Origin: Clostridiales bacterium
GTDB lineage: Bacteria; Bacillota; Clostridia; Oscillospirales; Oscillospiraceae
Reading direction: 5' to 3'
DNA length: 14,401 nt
Assembly (NCBI GenBank): GCA_019418525.1
Contig: DYBS01000026.1
Coordinates: forward strand, 371 to 14,771
Shown here in pieces: positions 6,950 to 13,934 of the stretch. Both the position numbers and the translations under genes were made by a program. A model generated the notes under the pieces. The model was given only the letters and a program-made list of their open reading frames with translations. It had not been told where the DNA came from and searched no databases. Position 1 is the first letter of the stretch. Each line of letters opens with the position of its first letter.

Positions 6950-7689
6950 CCCGCTATACCCTGACGCTGGCCCCCCAGGGGCCCGGACACAGCCGCCCGG
7001 AGTGGGCCTATCACCTGTACGCCGCCCTGCTGGAGGGAGCGCCAACCGCCTTCGGCGTGGCCTCCCACCGGGACGGCGCCACCCCGGTAAGCCAGTATCT
7101 GAGCCGGGAGGGGGAACGCCTGGTGTGGCGGGTGGCCCTTCTGGGTGGGGAGAGTGAGGAGGCCCTTACCCCGGTCCTGGAAGCGCGGGAGAAATACCAG
7201 CTGAAGAAGGACAGCGTGACGCTACAGGTGACCGGGCGGAGCTGTGACCAGATCACCGACGTGGAGGAGCTGTTTTTCCGCTGCGCCGGATGCAGCGGAC
7301 GGCACCGGCTGGAGGTGCGGACTCCGGCCTCCTTCAAGAGCCGGGGCCAGTACCAGATCCTCCCCCCGCGCCTCATTCTCCAGAGCCTCATCAAGCAGTG
7401 GAATGGCTGCTTTCCCGACTGCCCCATCGAGGACGAGGACGGGCAGGGGATGGAGGCCATGGCGGCGGGCCTGCTGTGCCGGGGCTATCAGCTGCGGGAT
7501 CAGGGCTATTTCCTCAAAGGGAACCACATCCCCGGCTTTGTGGGGGGGCTGACTCTGGACAGCACCCGCCTGCCTGGGTTCCACCGGACCCTGACCGACG
7601 CCCTGCTGTACTTCTCCGGTTACGCCGGGATCGGAATCAAGACCGCCCTGGGCATGGGTGGAGTGGGCCACCGGTTTCTGGAAAAATAG
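6943..7689 (+). CDS. cas6: Cas6 CRISPR RNA-processing endoribonuclease
   Basis: 248 aa from a TTG at 6943, the first start codon that suits the AAGGAG at 6926-6931, 11 bases upstream; it overlaps the preceding stop by 7 bases. The C-terminal GYAGIGIKTALGMGGV (226-241) is the glycine-rich loop of Cas6. The N-terminal part has the ferredoxin-like start LTRYTLTLAP, the WAYHLYAALL helix (21-30) and H42 in ASHRD, at the usual place of a catalytic His. The middle has a RLILQSLIKQWN helix (near 143-154). Cas6 cuts the precursor transcript within each repeat to leave an 8-base 5' handle. Length is normal for the family. It is the last gene of the operon and lies 17 bases before a single CRISPR-repeat-like sequence. 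Confidence 0.9.
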   Translation: MLTRYTLTLAPQGPGHSRPEWAYHLYAALLEGAPTAFGVASHRDGATPVSQYLSREGERLVWRVALLGGESEEALTPVLEAREKYQLKKDSVTLQVTGRSCDQITDVEELFFRCAGCSGRHRLEVRTPASFKSRGQYQILPPRLILQSLIKQWNGCFPDCPIEDEDGQGMEAMAAGLLCRGYQLRDQGYFLKGNHIPGFVGGLTLDSTRLPGFHRTLTDALLYFSGYAGIGIKTALGMGGVGHRFLEK

Positions 7690-7706
7690 CACACGGTCCA
7701 CAAGCA

Positions 7707-7742
7707 GTCTCTGGGCCCCAAGTGCTTGCAGAGGGTGGAAAC
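7707..7742 (+). repeat. Solitary 36-base CRISPR-repeat-like sequence
   Basis: Directly after cas6 is a 36-base stretch starting GTCTCTGGGC and ending GAGGGTGGAAAC. The length, the GT start and the GAAAC end are those of many type I/III repeats in which Cas6 leaves an 8-base handle, here GTGGAAAC. CTCTG (7709-7713) can pair with CAGAG (7729-7733), enclosing a short CAA/TTG stem. The element is in the orientation expected for co-transcription with cas6. Similarity of the neighbouring deacetylase remnant to its family stops within three bases of the 3' end, which supports this as a real boundary. No second copy occurs in the window, so an array cannot be shown; chance resemblance is possible. 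Confidence 0.4.
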
Positions 7743-7744
7743 GC

Positions 7745-8086
7745 TTCCACGTCCCACTGGATGGGCTCCATGCACAGAGAGCGGATGGCGGCGATCACAT
7801 GGTCGTTATACTCGCCGTAGGGCGGGCGGATCAGAGTGGGGCGTACGCCGGTGACAGCTTCGATCTTGTCGTTGCAGGCCTCCACCTCAGCACAGATCTG
7901 CTGGGTGGAGAGAGAATTGAAGTGGGGGTGGGTGTCCGAGTGGTTCATCACCTCATGTCCTGCGTCGTGGAGGGCCTTCACCGACTCGGGGTATTTGTCC
8001 ACCCACTCACCCACCACGAAGAAGGTGGCCTTCACCTGATACTTCTCCAGAATGTCAATGAGCTGTTGGGTATCCTCGTTCCCCCA
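7745..8086 (-). pseudogene. PdaB-like polysaccharide deacetylase remnant, truncated at both ends
   Basis: About 114 codons on the - strand encode the middle of a NodB-type polysaccharide deacetylase closest in style to sporulation PdaB: WGNEDTQQLIDIL, KATFFVVGEWV, the zinc motif HSDTHP, then RPPYGEYN and PIQWDVE. The catalytic TFD strand that normally comes just before WGNEDTQ is absent, as is everything after QWDV, including the DW motif and the last catalytic His. Bases upstream of codon W (8087-8120) encode nothing related and no start codon with a ribosome site is present. The reading frame stays open through the fragment, so the truncation may be recent. It lies between the CRISPR-repeat-like element and the terminator of the oxidoreductase operon and cannot make an active enzyme. 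Confidence 0.75.
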
Positions 8087-8122
8087 GGGTGATGGAAGAT
8101 TGCGTCTGGCTTTACTGCACAA

Positions 8123-8169
8123 AAATCCCCCCTCCCCAGGTCTGTTCAGATCTGGAGAAGGGGGGATTT
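8123..8169 (-). terminator. Rho-independent terminator of the aldehyde oxidoreductase operon
   Basis: Read on the - strand, AAATCCCCCCTTCTCCAGA is followed by a short loop and TCTGGGGAGGGGGGATTTTT, giving a long GC-rich stem with a small mismatch and a T tract. It begins 9 bases after the stop of the NuoG-like gene. On the + strand the same hairpin is followed only by ATTTGGATT, so it would terminate read-through from the CRISPR side less well. It separates the two convergent operons. Confidence 0.85.
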
Positions 8170-8177
8170 GGATTGGA

Positions 8178-8918
8178 TCAATCGCCGTAGGTATGGGCCA
8201 GCACCTGGGACAGGGCCACCTTGCGGCAGCGCTCACAGAGCGTCTCCGGCTCCTGGCCCGCCTTTTTCGCGGCCAGGGCCAGCTCCTCCGCCGTGCCCAG
8301 CACCGCGCCGCACTTGGCGCAGCGCACCAGGGTAAAGGTTTTATTCCAGATGGTGCGGGTGGTTGCCGTCTCGGTCAGCTCAATGGCACCGGTGGGGCAC
8401 ACACTGGCGCAGGACCCGCAGCCCACGCACACCGGGCTCTCGTCGTGGTAGGGGGTGGCGACCTCCTTGGTGACGCCCCGGTTGACGGTGGAGATGGCCC
8501 CCACGCTCAGCTCGGAGCAGGCCCGGGTACACAGGCCGCACAGGATGCACTTGCCGCTCTCCACCGGCTTGAGCCGCTCCAGTGGCGGCGCGCCGTAATG
8601 GGCGCACATCTGGGCGATGAGCTCGCTGTCCGGCGCCCGCTTATGAAGGAGGGACAGGATCATCCCCCGCTGGCGGCGGACCTTGTCGCTGTCGGTGTAG
8701 ACGGTACACTCCCGCTCCAGCGGGTACACGCAGGAGACCACGATCTTGGGCCCCCGGCCCTCGTCCACCTCTACGATGCACACCCGACAGCAGCCCTGCC
8801 CGGGCAGCGCCTCGTGGTGGCAGAGGGTGGGGATGTAGAACCCGTTGCGCCGGGCCACCTGGAGGAGGAATTCCCCCTTCTCGCAGGTACAGACTTTTCC
8901 GTCGATAGTAATGTTCAT
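8178..8918 (-). CDS. Truncated NuoG/HydA-like iron-sulfur subunit (WorA/BfuA type)
   Basis: 246 aa. A plant-type [2Fe-2S] domain (C33, C44, C47, C63) is followed by two [4Fe-4S] ferredoxin motifs (C124/C127/C130/C134 and C164/C167/C170/C174). The C-terminus adds two CxxC pairs (C200/C203 and C228/C231) that could bind zinc or another cluster. The His-Cys3 cluster of NuoG and HydA is missing: only C105 remains in that segment. There is no hydrogenase H-cluster domain. It therefore acts as an electron-transfer subunit, not a hydrogenase, linking the NuoF-like flavoprotein to ferredoxin or to the aldehyde oxidoreductase. The start overlaps the NuoF-like stop by 4 bases (ATGA), and a terminator follows. 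The Wor/Bfu assignment comes from domain content and neighbours. Confidence 0.85.
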   Translation of the reverse strand: MNITIDGKVCTCEKGEFLLQVARRNGFYIPTLCHHEALPGQGCCRVCIVEVDEGRGPKIVVSCVYPLERECTVYTDSDKVRRQRGMILSLLHKRAPDSELIAQMCAHYGAPPLERLKPVESGKCILCGLCTRACSELSVGAISTVNRGVTKEVATPYHDESPVCVGCGSCASVCPTGAIELTETATTRTIWNKTFTLVRCAKCGAVLGTAEELALAAKKAGQEPETLCERCRKVALSQVLAHTYGD

Positions 8919-10708
8919 CCCGCCACCTTGCCTTTCGTGACCACGGCCCCGAACTTACAGGCCTCCCGGCAGGAGCCGCAGGCGATGCACCGGGCGGGGT
9001 CGATGACATGGGGCTGCTTCCGCTCGCCGGACACCGCTCCGGCGGGACAGGCCCGGCCGCAGGCGCCGCAGCCCACGCACTTCTCCGCGTCAATGGCGAA
9101 GCTGGTGAGGGCGGTACACACGCCGGCGGGACAGCGGTGTTCCAGAATGTGGGCCTCGTACTCCTCACGGAAGTATTTCAGAGTGGTAAGCACCGGGTTG
9201 GGGGCCGACTTGCCAAGGGCGCACAGAGAGCTGTCGGCCAGGGTGTGGCACAGCTCCTCCAGCAGGTCCAGGTCGCTGAGCTGTCCCCGGCCCTCGCAGA
9301 TGTCGGTGAGGATAGCCAGCATGTGCCGCAAACCCTCCCGGCAGGGGGTACACTTGCCGCAGGACTCCTCGGAAAGGAATTTGATATAATACCGGGCCAC
9401 TTCCACCATGCAGCTGCGGTCGTCCATGACGATCATGCCGCCGGAGCCCATCATGGCGCCGTGGCTCTTGAGGGTGTCGAAGTCCACCGGCAGGTCCAGC
9501 AGCTCCGCCGGGATACATCCGCCGGAGGGGCCGCCGGTCTGGACGGCCTTGAAGGGCCGATTCCCCTGGATGCCGCCGCCGATGTCGAAGATCAGGTGGC
9601 GCAGGGTGGCGCCCATAGGCACCTCCACCAGGCCGGTGCGCTTGACCTTGCCCACCATGGAGAACACCTTGGTGCCCTTGGAGCCCTCGGTGCCCAGCTT
9701 GGCAAACTCATCCCCGCCATACCGCAGGATCACCGGGACATTGGCCAGGGTCTCCACGTTGTTGAGGACGGTGGGCTGGTCCCACAGGCCCCGCTGCACC
9801 GAGCGGATGTACTTGGCCCGGGGTTCGCCCACCCGACCGGCCACCGACGCCATCAGCGCCGTGGACTCGCCGCAGACGAACGCGCCGCCGCCCCGGACTA
9901 CAGAGAGTTTTAATTTCTTGTCCGATCCCAGAATGTGATCACCCAGGATGCCCGCCGCCTCGGCGTTGGCAATAGCCTCCCGGATGTGCTGCACGGCCAG
10001 GGCGTACTCGTCCCGGATGTAGAGGAAGCCCTCCTCCGCGCCGATGGCCAGGGCGCAGATAGCCATGCCCTCCAGCACCGAGTGGGGGTCGCCCTCCAGG
10101 ATGGAGCCGTCCATGAACGCGCCGGGGTCGCCCTCGTCGCCGTTACAGACCACATACTTGGGGAAGTTGTCGTATCCGGCGGCGGTGCGCCACTTCCGCC
10201 CGGTGGGGAAGCCCGCGCCGCCCCGGCCCCGCAGACCGGAGCGCTCCACCTCGGTGATGATCTCGTCCGGGGTCATGGTGAGGGCCTTTTTCAGCGCCTC
10301 ATAGCCGCCGCGGGCCACATAGTCCTCCACACTGGAGGGGGTGGTGGCGCCCACATTGCGCAGGGCCACCTTCACCTGGGGGGCGAAGAAGGGGTTGTCC
10401 TCCCGGCGGGTCACCGGCTGACCGGCGTCGTTTTTGGCCAGGAGCCGGGTCACCGGCCGGCCGTTTTCCACGGTCTCGGTCACGATCTCCGCCACATCGG
10501 CGGGCTTTACTTTGTAATAGGTGATGTCGTCGGGGAGGATGCGCACCATGGGGCCGTTCTCACAAAAGCCCTGGCAGCCGGTCTCCTTCACCACGCACTC
10601 CACCTGATGTCCGGTGCCCTCCAGCTGGGCGCGGAAGGCCTCGGCCACCCTGAGGCTGCCGTTGGCCAGGCAGCCGGTGCCGCAGCACACCAATACCGTC
10701 TTATCCAT
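8915..10708 (-). CDS. NuoF-like NAD(H)/FMN flavoprotein (HydB/WorB type)
   Basis: 597 aa. The N-terminus is a thioredoxin-like [2Fe-2S] domain (C8/C9, C13, C45, C49). The NuoF core follows: GRGGAGFPTGRKW (161-173) and CNGDEGDPGAFMD (188-200) for NADH and FMN binding, then the [4Fe-4S] site SCGKCTPCREGL (C450, C453, C456) with C496. The C-terminus carries two more [4Fe-4S] motifs (C544/C547/C550/C554 and C574/C577/C580/C584). This is the architecture of the flavin subunit in electron-bifurcating hydrogenases and of the Bfu/Wor family, where the FMN site is the proposed place of bifurcation. Here it would pass electrons from aldehyde oxidation to NAD+. It overlaps the NuoE-like gene by 8 bases and the NuoG-like gene by 4. 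All expected ligands are present. Confidence 0.93.
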   Translation of the reverse strand: MDKTVLVCCGTGCLANGSLRVAEAFRAQLEGTGHQVECVVKETGCQGFCENGPMVRILPDDITYYKVKPADVAEIVTETVENGRPVTRLLAKNDAGQPVTRREDNPFFAPQVKVALRNVGATTPSSVEDYVARGGYEALKKALTMTPDEIITEVERSGLRGRGGAGFPTGRKWRTAAGYDNFPKYVVCNGDEGDPGAFMDGSILEGDPHSVLEGMAICALAIGAEEGFLYIRDEYALAVQHIREAIANAEAAGILGDHILGSDKKLKLSVVRGGGAFVCGESTALMASVAGRVGEPRAKYIRSVQRGLWDQPTVLNNVETLANVPVILRYGGDEFAKLGTEGSKGTKVFSMVGKVKRTGLVEVPMGATLRHLIFDIGGGIQGNRPFKAVQTGGPSGGCIPAELLDLPVDFDTLKSHGAMMGSGGMIVMDDRSCMVEVARYYIKFLSEESCGKCTPCREGLRHMLAILTDICEGRGQLSDLDLLEELCHTLADSSLCALGKSAPNPVLTTLKYFREEYEAHILEHRCPAGVCTALTSFAIDAEKCVGCGACGRACPAGAVSGERKQPHVIDPARCIACGSCREACKFGAVVTKGKVAG

Positions 10709-11174
10709 GGTCCACCTCCCGGTACTGTTCCAGGATGCCGGGGAGCTTCTCCAGCGTCACCTTGCCGTAATAGGTCCCATCCACCACCATCACCGGGGCC
10801 AGGGCGCAGGAGCCCAGGCAGTTGACCAGCTCCAGGGAGAAGAGCCCGTCCTCCGAGGTCTCCCCGGCGTCGATGTTCAGCAGCCGCCGCACCCCGTCCA
10901 GCAGGGTGGTGGAGCCCCGGATGTGGCAGGCCGTGCCGTCGCACAGCTTGATGATATGCTTTCCCTTGGGCTTGAGGCTCAGGGCCTTGTAGAAGGTGGC
11001 CATGGCGTACAGGGAGGACAGGGGACAGCCCAGGTACTCCGCCAGGGCCTCCATCCCCACCCGGGGAATGTAGTTGAACTGATGCTGCATGTCCTGGAGC
11101 ATGGCCAGGCTGTACCGCTGCTCCGGGGGATAGCGATTCAAAATGGTCTGGATTTCCTCCATGGAGAGATCCAT
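10701..11174 (-). CDS. NuoE-like [2Fe-2S] subunit (HydC/WorC type)
   Basis: 157 aa, normal for NuoE-like proteins. An N-terminal helical bundle contains the LQDMQHQFNYIP segment (26-37) typical of the family. The thioredoxin-like domain has the four [2Fe-2S] ligands C78, C83, C119 and C123 in CDGTACHIRG and NCLGSCALAP. It is the small partner of the NuoF-like flavoprotein, with which it overlaps by 8 bases, and transfers electrons at the flavin site. The ATG at 11174 has only a modest ribosome site (AGGCGGTGA). A second Met at residue 5 is possible but has none. It is separated from the sulfur-carrier gene upstream by 47 bases, the largest gap within this operon, in which I see no promoter or terminator. 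Confidence 0.92.
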   Translation of the reverse strand: MDLSMEEIQTILNRYPPEQRYSLAMLQDMQHQFNYIPRVGMEALAEYLGCPLSSLYAMATFYKALSLKPKGKHIIKLCDGTACHIRGSTTLLDGVRRLLNIDAGETSEDGLFSLELVNCLGSCALAPVMVVDGTYYGKVTLEKLPGILEQYREVDHG

Positions 11175-11221
11175 ATGGGCTTCACCGCCTTTTCAGAGGG
11201 TAACGGGGCGGCGGAGGGCGT

Positions 11222-11503
11222 TTAACCCCCCGCCACCACCGGAAAGATCTGCACCGTATCGCTGTCTTTGAGGGGCGTGTCCAGGCCGGAGAGGAATTCC
11301 ACCCGGCGGCCGTTGACCATCACGATGACCCGCTCCCCCAGCTCGTCCCCGGCGGGAGAGAAGAACTCGGCCCGGAATTTTGCCCCAAAGCGCCCGCACA
11401 GCTCCTCCCCCAGCGCCCGCACCGTGGGGGCGGGGGGGCAGGTGAGCTCCTTGGTCCCGGCAAAGTCCTTCTCCCGCAGGTAGGCGAAAAATTTCACCGT
11501 CAT
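11222..11503 (-). CDS. MoaD/ThiS-family sulfur carrier for pterin cofactor synthesis
   Basis: 93 aa with a ubiquitin-like fold pattern: MTVKFFAYLRE strand, VRALGEELC helix, VIVMVNGRRV strand, LKDSDTVQIFPVVAGG end. The C-terminal Gly-Gly is the site that becomes a thiocarboxylate and supplies sulfur to the dithiolene of the molybdopterin/tungstopterin cofactor. The gene lies 4 bases after the aldehyde ferredoxin oxidoreductase gene, whose product needs that cofactor, so a dedicated role in its cofactor supply is likely. Such MoaD-like genes are commonly found beside AOR genes. The partner MoaE or the activating enzyme is not in the window. Confidence 0.9.
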   Translation of the reverse strand: MTVKFFAYLREKDFAGTKELTCPPAPTVRALGEELCGRFGAKFRAEFFSPAGDELGERVIVMVNGRRVEFLSGLDTPLKDSDTVQIFPVVAGG

Positions 11504-11507
11504 AGGC

Positions 11508-13310
11508 TTATTTCAGATGCAGCTCGGCCAGCTTCTCCGCCGTGGGGATGCCCTCGGCGTCCCAGCCACGGGCGGCGTAGTACTCGGCCAGCATGGTGTA
11601 GAGGTCGTTGACCTTGCCCTCGGCCGGGCCGCTGGGCAGCTTCTCCCGCAGCAGACGCGGGGGCAGGGTGTCCTTCTCCACGCCGGCGGCGATGTTGAAC
11701 TGCTTCTCCAGGTTCCAGATCCGCTCGCCCTTCAGGAGGATTTCCTCGTCGCTCTCGTCGCTGCCCACCGCCTCCCGGTACTGGGCGGCCACTTCGGGAA
11801 GGCCGATGCCGAAGGTGGTGAAGAGGCAAATGCCGGTGGCGTCCACCAGGGCGGTGAGGTCCTGGAAGGTTTTCAGCAGGCTTGCCTTGCCCTCGGTGAC
11901 CAGGGGGTCAGTTTTCACGGGGATGCCCAGCACCTCGGGGGAGATCATGTAGCCCCGGACGTGGCAGCCGCCCCGGTTGGAGGTGGCGTACTCCAGGCCG
12001 ATGCCCTGGATAGCACGACCGTCGTAGGCGGGCATCTCCTGCTTCTTCACCGACATGGAGAGCTCGGGGTGGCCGTACTTCTCCGCCATGCGGTAGGAGC
12101 CCAGGCCCATGACCTTGCCGAAGCCCTCGCCCTTGCAGGTCATCTCCACGGCCTTCACCATGGCGGCCGCGTCGCCGAAGCGCAGGGGGAAGCCGATGTC
12201 CTCCTCGGGGATGGCGCCCATCTCATAGAGCTCCATGGCGCAGGCCACGGTGGCGCCCATGGTGATGGGGTCGATGCCGTACTGGTTGCACATGAAGTTG
12301 GCGTCACACACGGCGGCCAGGTCACTGACGCCGCAGTCGGCGCCGAAGGACCAGCCCGCCTCATACTCGGGGCCCTCGCCCTTGGACTTGAAGGGGCCGT
12401 CCTTGATCTCCACCGCCCGGCCGCAGCCGATGGAGCAGCCGAAGCAGCCCTTGTTGCGCAGCAGGTACTTGGCGGCCAGAGTCTCGCCGGAGATGTCGTC
12501 GGCCAGGTCGAACACCGAGCCGTCCCGGCCGTTGTTGAGGGGCAGGCCGCCGGAGGCGTTGACGATGTTCACCAGGATCTGGGTGCCGTAGGCGGACAGG
12601 CCCGCGCCGGTGACGGGGTGGGCCTTCAGGGTAGCCCGGGCGTCCATGCAGGCCTTGAAGAAGGCTTCGGGGCGGGCCACGGTCACCGAGCCGGTGCCCC
12701 GGACGGCGATGGCCTTGAGCTTTTTCGAGCCCATCACCGCGCCGATGCCGCCGCGGCCGGCGGCCCGATGCTTGTCGTTCATGATACCGGCGAAGAGGCA
12801 GCCGTTCTCGCCGGTGGGGGCGATGCAGGCGATGCGGAACTCGTCGCCCAGCTCCTCCCGGAGGGCATCGGTGGTGTCATACACGTCCTTGCCCCACAGG
12901 TGGGAGGCGTCCCGCAGCTCCACCACGCCGTCGTTGATGTAGAGATAGACCGGCTTCTCGGACACGTCCTCGAAGATGATGCCGTCGTATCCGGCGTACT
13001 TCAGCTCCGGGCCGAAGTGGCCGCCGGAGTTGGCCGCGCCGATGGTGCCGGTGAGGGGGGCCTTGGCCACCGCGTTGTACCGCCCGGAGGAGGTGGCGCA
13101 GGTGCCGGTGAGGGGGCCGGTCATGAAGATGAGCTTGTTGTCCGGGCCCAGGGGGTCGCACTTGGGGTCGCACTCATCACAGTAGTACTTGGTGCCCAGG
13201 CCCCGGGCGCCCACGTACTCGTCGGCGTTCTTGCGGTTCAGGGGCTCCTTCACGATGGAGCCCTTTTTCAGGTTCACCCGCAGGATGGTCCCAACATATC
13301 CGTTTCCCAT
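11508..13310 (-). CDS. Tungsten-containing aldehyde ferredoxin oxidoreductase (WorL/AOR)
   Basis: 600 aa, normal for the AOR family. The N-terminal beta domain begins GYVGTILRVNL and contains the ARGLGTKY and GPLTGT segments that cradle the bis-pterin. The [4Fe-4S] cluster ligands are C289, C292, C296 and C495, the last in DATGIC (490-495). This matches the C-x2-C-x3-C plus DxxGxC arrangement of Pyrococcus furiosus AOR at almost the same residue numbers. GEGPEYE (311-317) and H450 in GGCHVRGY fit the residues near the tungsten site. The enzyme oxidises aldehydes to carboxylic acids; no signal peptide, so cytoplasmic. Three bases separate it from the ferredoxin subunit upstream and 4 from the sulfur carrier downstream. 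With the Nuo-like subunits it should form an NAD- and ferredoxin-linked complex. The actual substrate cannot be read from sequence. Confidence 0.95.
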   Translation of the reverse strand: MGNGYVGTILRVNLKKGSIVKEPLNRKNADEYVGARGLGTKYYCDECDPKCDPLGPDNKLIFMTGPLTGTCATSSGRYNAVAKAPLTGTIGAANSGGHFGPELKYAGYDGIIFEDVSEKPVYLYINDGVVELRDASHLWGKDVYDTTDALREELGDEFRIACIAPTGENGCLFAGIMNDKHRAAGRGGIGAVMGSKKLKAIAVRGTGSVTVARPEAFFKACMDARATLKAHPVTGAGLSAYGTQILVNIVNASGGLPLNNGRDGSVFDLADDISGETLAAKYLLRNKGCFGCSIGCGRAVEIKDGPFKSKGEGPEYEAGWSFGADCGVSDLAAVCDANFMCNQYGIDPITMGATVACAMELYEMGAIPEEDIGFPLRFGDAAAMVKAVEMTCKGEGFGKVMGLGSYRMAEKYGHPELSMSVKKQEMPAYDGRAIQGIGLEYATSNRGGCHVRGYMISPEVLGIPVKTDPLVTEGKASLLKTFQDLTALVDATGICLFTTFGIGLPEVAAQYREAVGSDESDEEILLKGERIWNLEKQFNIAAGVEKDTLPPRLLREKLPSGPAEGKVNDLYTMLAEYYAARGWDAEGIPTAEKLAELHLK

Positions 13311-13313
13311 GGC

Positions 13314-13784
13314 TCAACCCTCCGTTCCCATGGCCGCCACGATCTTGTCGGCGGTCAGTTTCTTCCGCACGTCCCGGGCGTCCGGGTCCTCAAAGGCCAG
13401 GGCCCCGCCGGGGCAGTATTTCACACACTTGGGGTCTCCGCCGCACAGGTCGCACTTGAATACCTTCTTCACAATGGTGGAGTAGGACATGTTGCCCAGG
13501 GGGCAGGCGCTGCGGCACATCTTACAGCCGATGCACTTGTCGTAGTTGATGACGCAGGCCCCGTTCTCGTCCCGGTGAATGGCCTTCACGGGGCAGACCT
13601 TCATACAGCTGGCGTCCTCACACTGCTGGCAGACCACCGGCACGGCCAGGGTGGCCGCCTCGTACTCCAGCACGGTGATGTTGGCCAGGCGGGGGTTGAA
13701 CTGCTCATAGTGCCCGAACGAGCACACCAGCTCGCAGGTGCGGCAGCCGATGCACTTCTCCGGCTTGACGACCAATTGCCTCAT
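13314..13784 (-). CDS. Four-cluster ferredoxin subunit of the aldehyde oxidoreductase (WorS-like)
   Basis: 156 aa from ATG 13784. Sixteen cysteines form four [4Fe-4S] motifs: C11/C14/C17/C21, C52/C55/C60/C64, C84/C87/C90/C94 and C111/C114/C120/C124. This is the polyferredoxin (HycB/AorA-like) pattern of the small subunit that carries electrons away from AOR. It is the first gene of the operon, three bases before the AOR gene. An alternative TTG at 13796 adds four residues. The ATG is preferred for its GAGG 8 bases upstream, yet the strongest ribosome-binding sequence (AAGGAGG, 13824-13830) is about 39 bases upstream of it, with a hairpin between. Electrons would pass from the tungsten site through these clusters to the NuoE/F/G-like subunits. 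Confidence 0.9.
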   Translation of the reverse strand: MRQLVVKPEKCIGCRTCELVCSFGHYEQFNPRLANITVLEYEAATLAVPVVCQQCEDASCMKVCPVKAIHRDENGACVINYDKCIGCKMCRSACPLGNMSYSTIVKKVFKCDLCGGDPKCVKYCPGGALAFEDPDARDVRKKLTADKIVAAMGTEG

Positions 13785-13797
13785 AGCTTGCCTCAAA

Positions 13798-13830
13798 TCC
13801 CGCGCCGCGGGACTCGAGTGCCACCTCCTT
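13798..13830 (-). promoter_or_regulatory. Leader with strong Shine-Dalgarno and start-proximal hairpin of the Wor-like operon
   Basis: On the - strand AAGGAGG (13824-13830) is followed after 11 bases by a perfect 6-bp stem, TCCCGC-GGC-GCGGGA (13798-13812), immediately before the possible TTG start at 13796. Folding the hairpin would reduce the distance from this Shine-Dalgarno to the TTG from 27 to about 12 bases. It may control translation or mark the start; alternatively the strong Shine-Dalgarno is unused. Confidence 0.4.
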
Positions 13831-13851
13831 TTTGTTATACTGGCTATTTTC

Positions 13852-13880
13852 AGTTTAATAAAAACGCCCGGTACTGTAAA
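13852..13880 (-). promoter_or_regulatory. Putative promoter of the aldehyde oxidoreductase operon
   Basis: On the - strand TTTACA (13875-13880) is separated by 17 bases from TAAACT (13852-13857), five and four matches to the housekeeping -35 and -10 hexamers. Transcription would start near 13845, giving a leader of about 60 bases. A second possible -10, TATAAC (13834-13839), has no good -35. Confidence 0.45.
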
Positions 13881-13901
13881 GGAGACCCGCCGGTTTCCAT
13901 A

Positions 13902-13930
13902 TTGCTTTTCTATATAAAAGGCCTTATAAT
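13902..13930 (+). promoter_or_regulatory. Promoter of the LysR-type regulator gene
   Basis: TTGCTT (13902-13907), a 17-base spacer and a perfect TATAAT (13925-13930) form a strong housekeeping-type promoter on the + strand. Transcription would start near 13937, about 135 bases before the LysR start codon. The spacer includes the palindrome AAGGCCTT, overlapping the region shared with the divergent operon. Confidence 0.7.
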
Positions 13931-13934
13931 GGAA

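Noticed and set aside
7741..7756. Hairpin GTGGAA/TTCCAC as a terminator for the CRISPR operon
   Set aside because: The stem is only 6 bp and no T tract follows; it arises at the junction of the repeat-like element and the deacetylase remnant.
8087..8120. Second degenerate CRISPR repeat at the other end of the deacetylase remnant
   Set aside because: Only the short AGGGTG and GGAA strings resemble the 36-base element; there is no alignment over the full length and the GAAAC end is absent.
7637..8236. Intact deacetylase gene of 199 residues
   Set aside because: The first 50 residues read through the terminator and the NuoG-like gene, and the last 35 do not match the family; only the middle is homologous.
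8178..8918. [FeFe]-hydrogenase
   Set aside because: The N-terminal iron-sulfur domains resemble HydA, but there is no H-cluster domain and the His-Cys3 site is missing.
8052..9389. 445-residue open frame antisense to the NuoG- and NuoF-like genes
   Set aside because: Same GC-rich shadow pattern; no ribosome site or domain.
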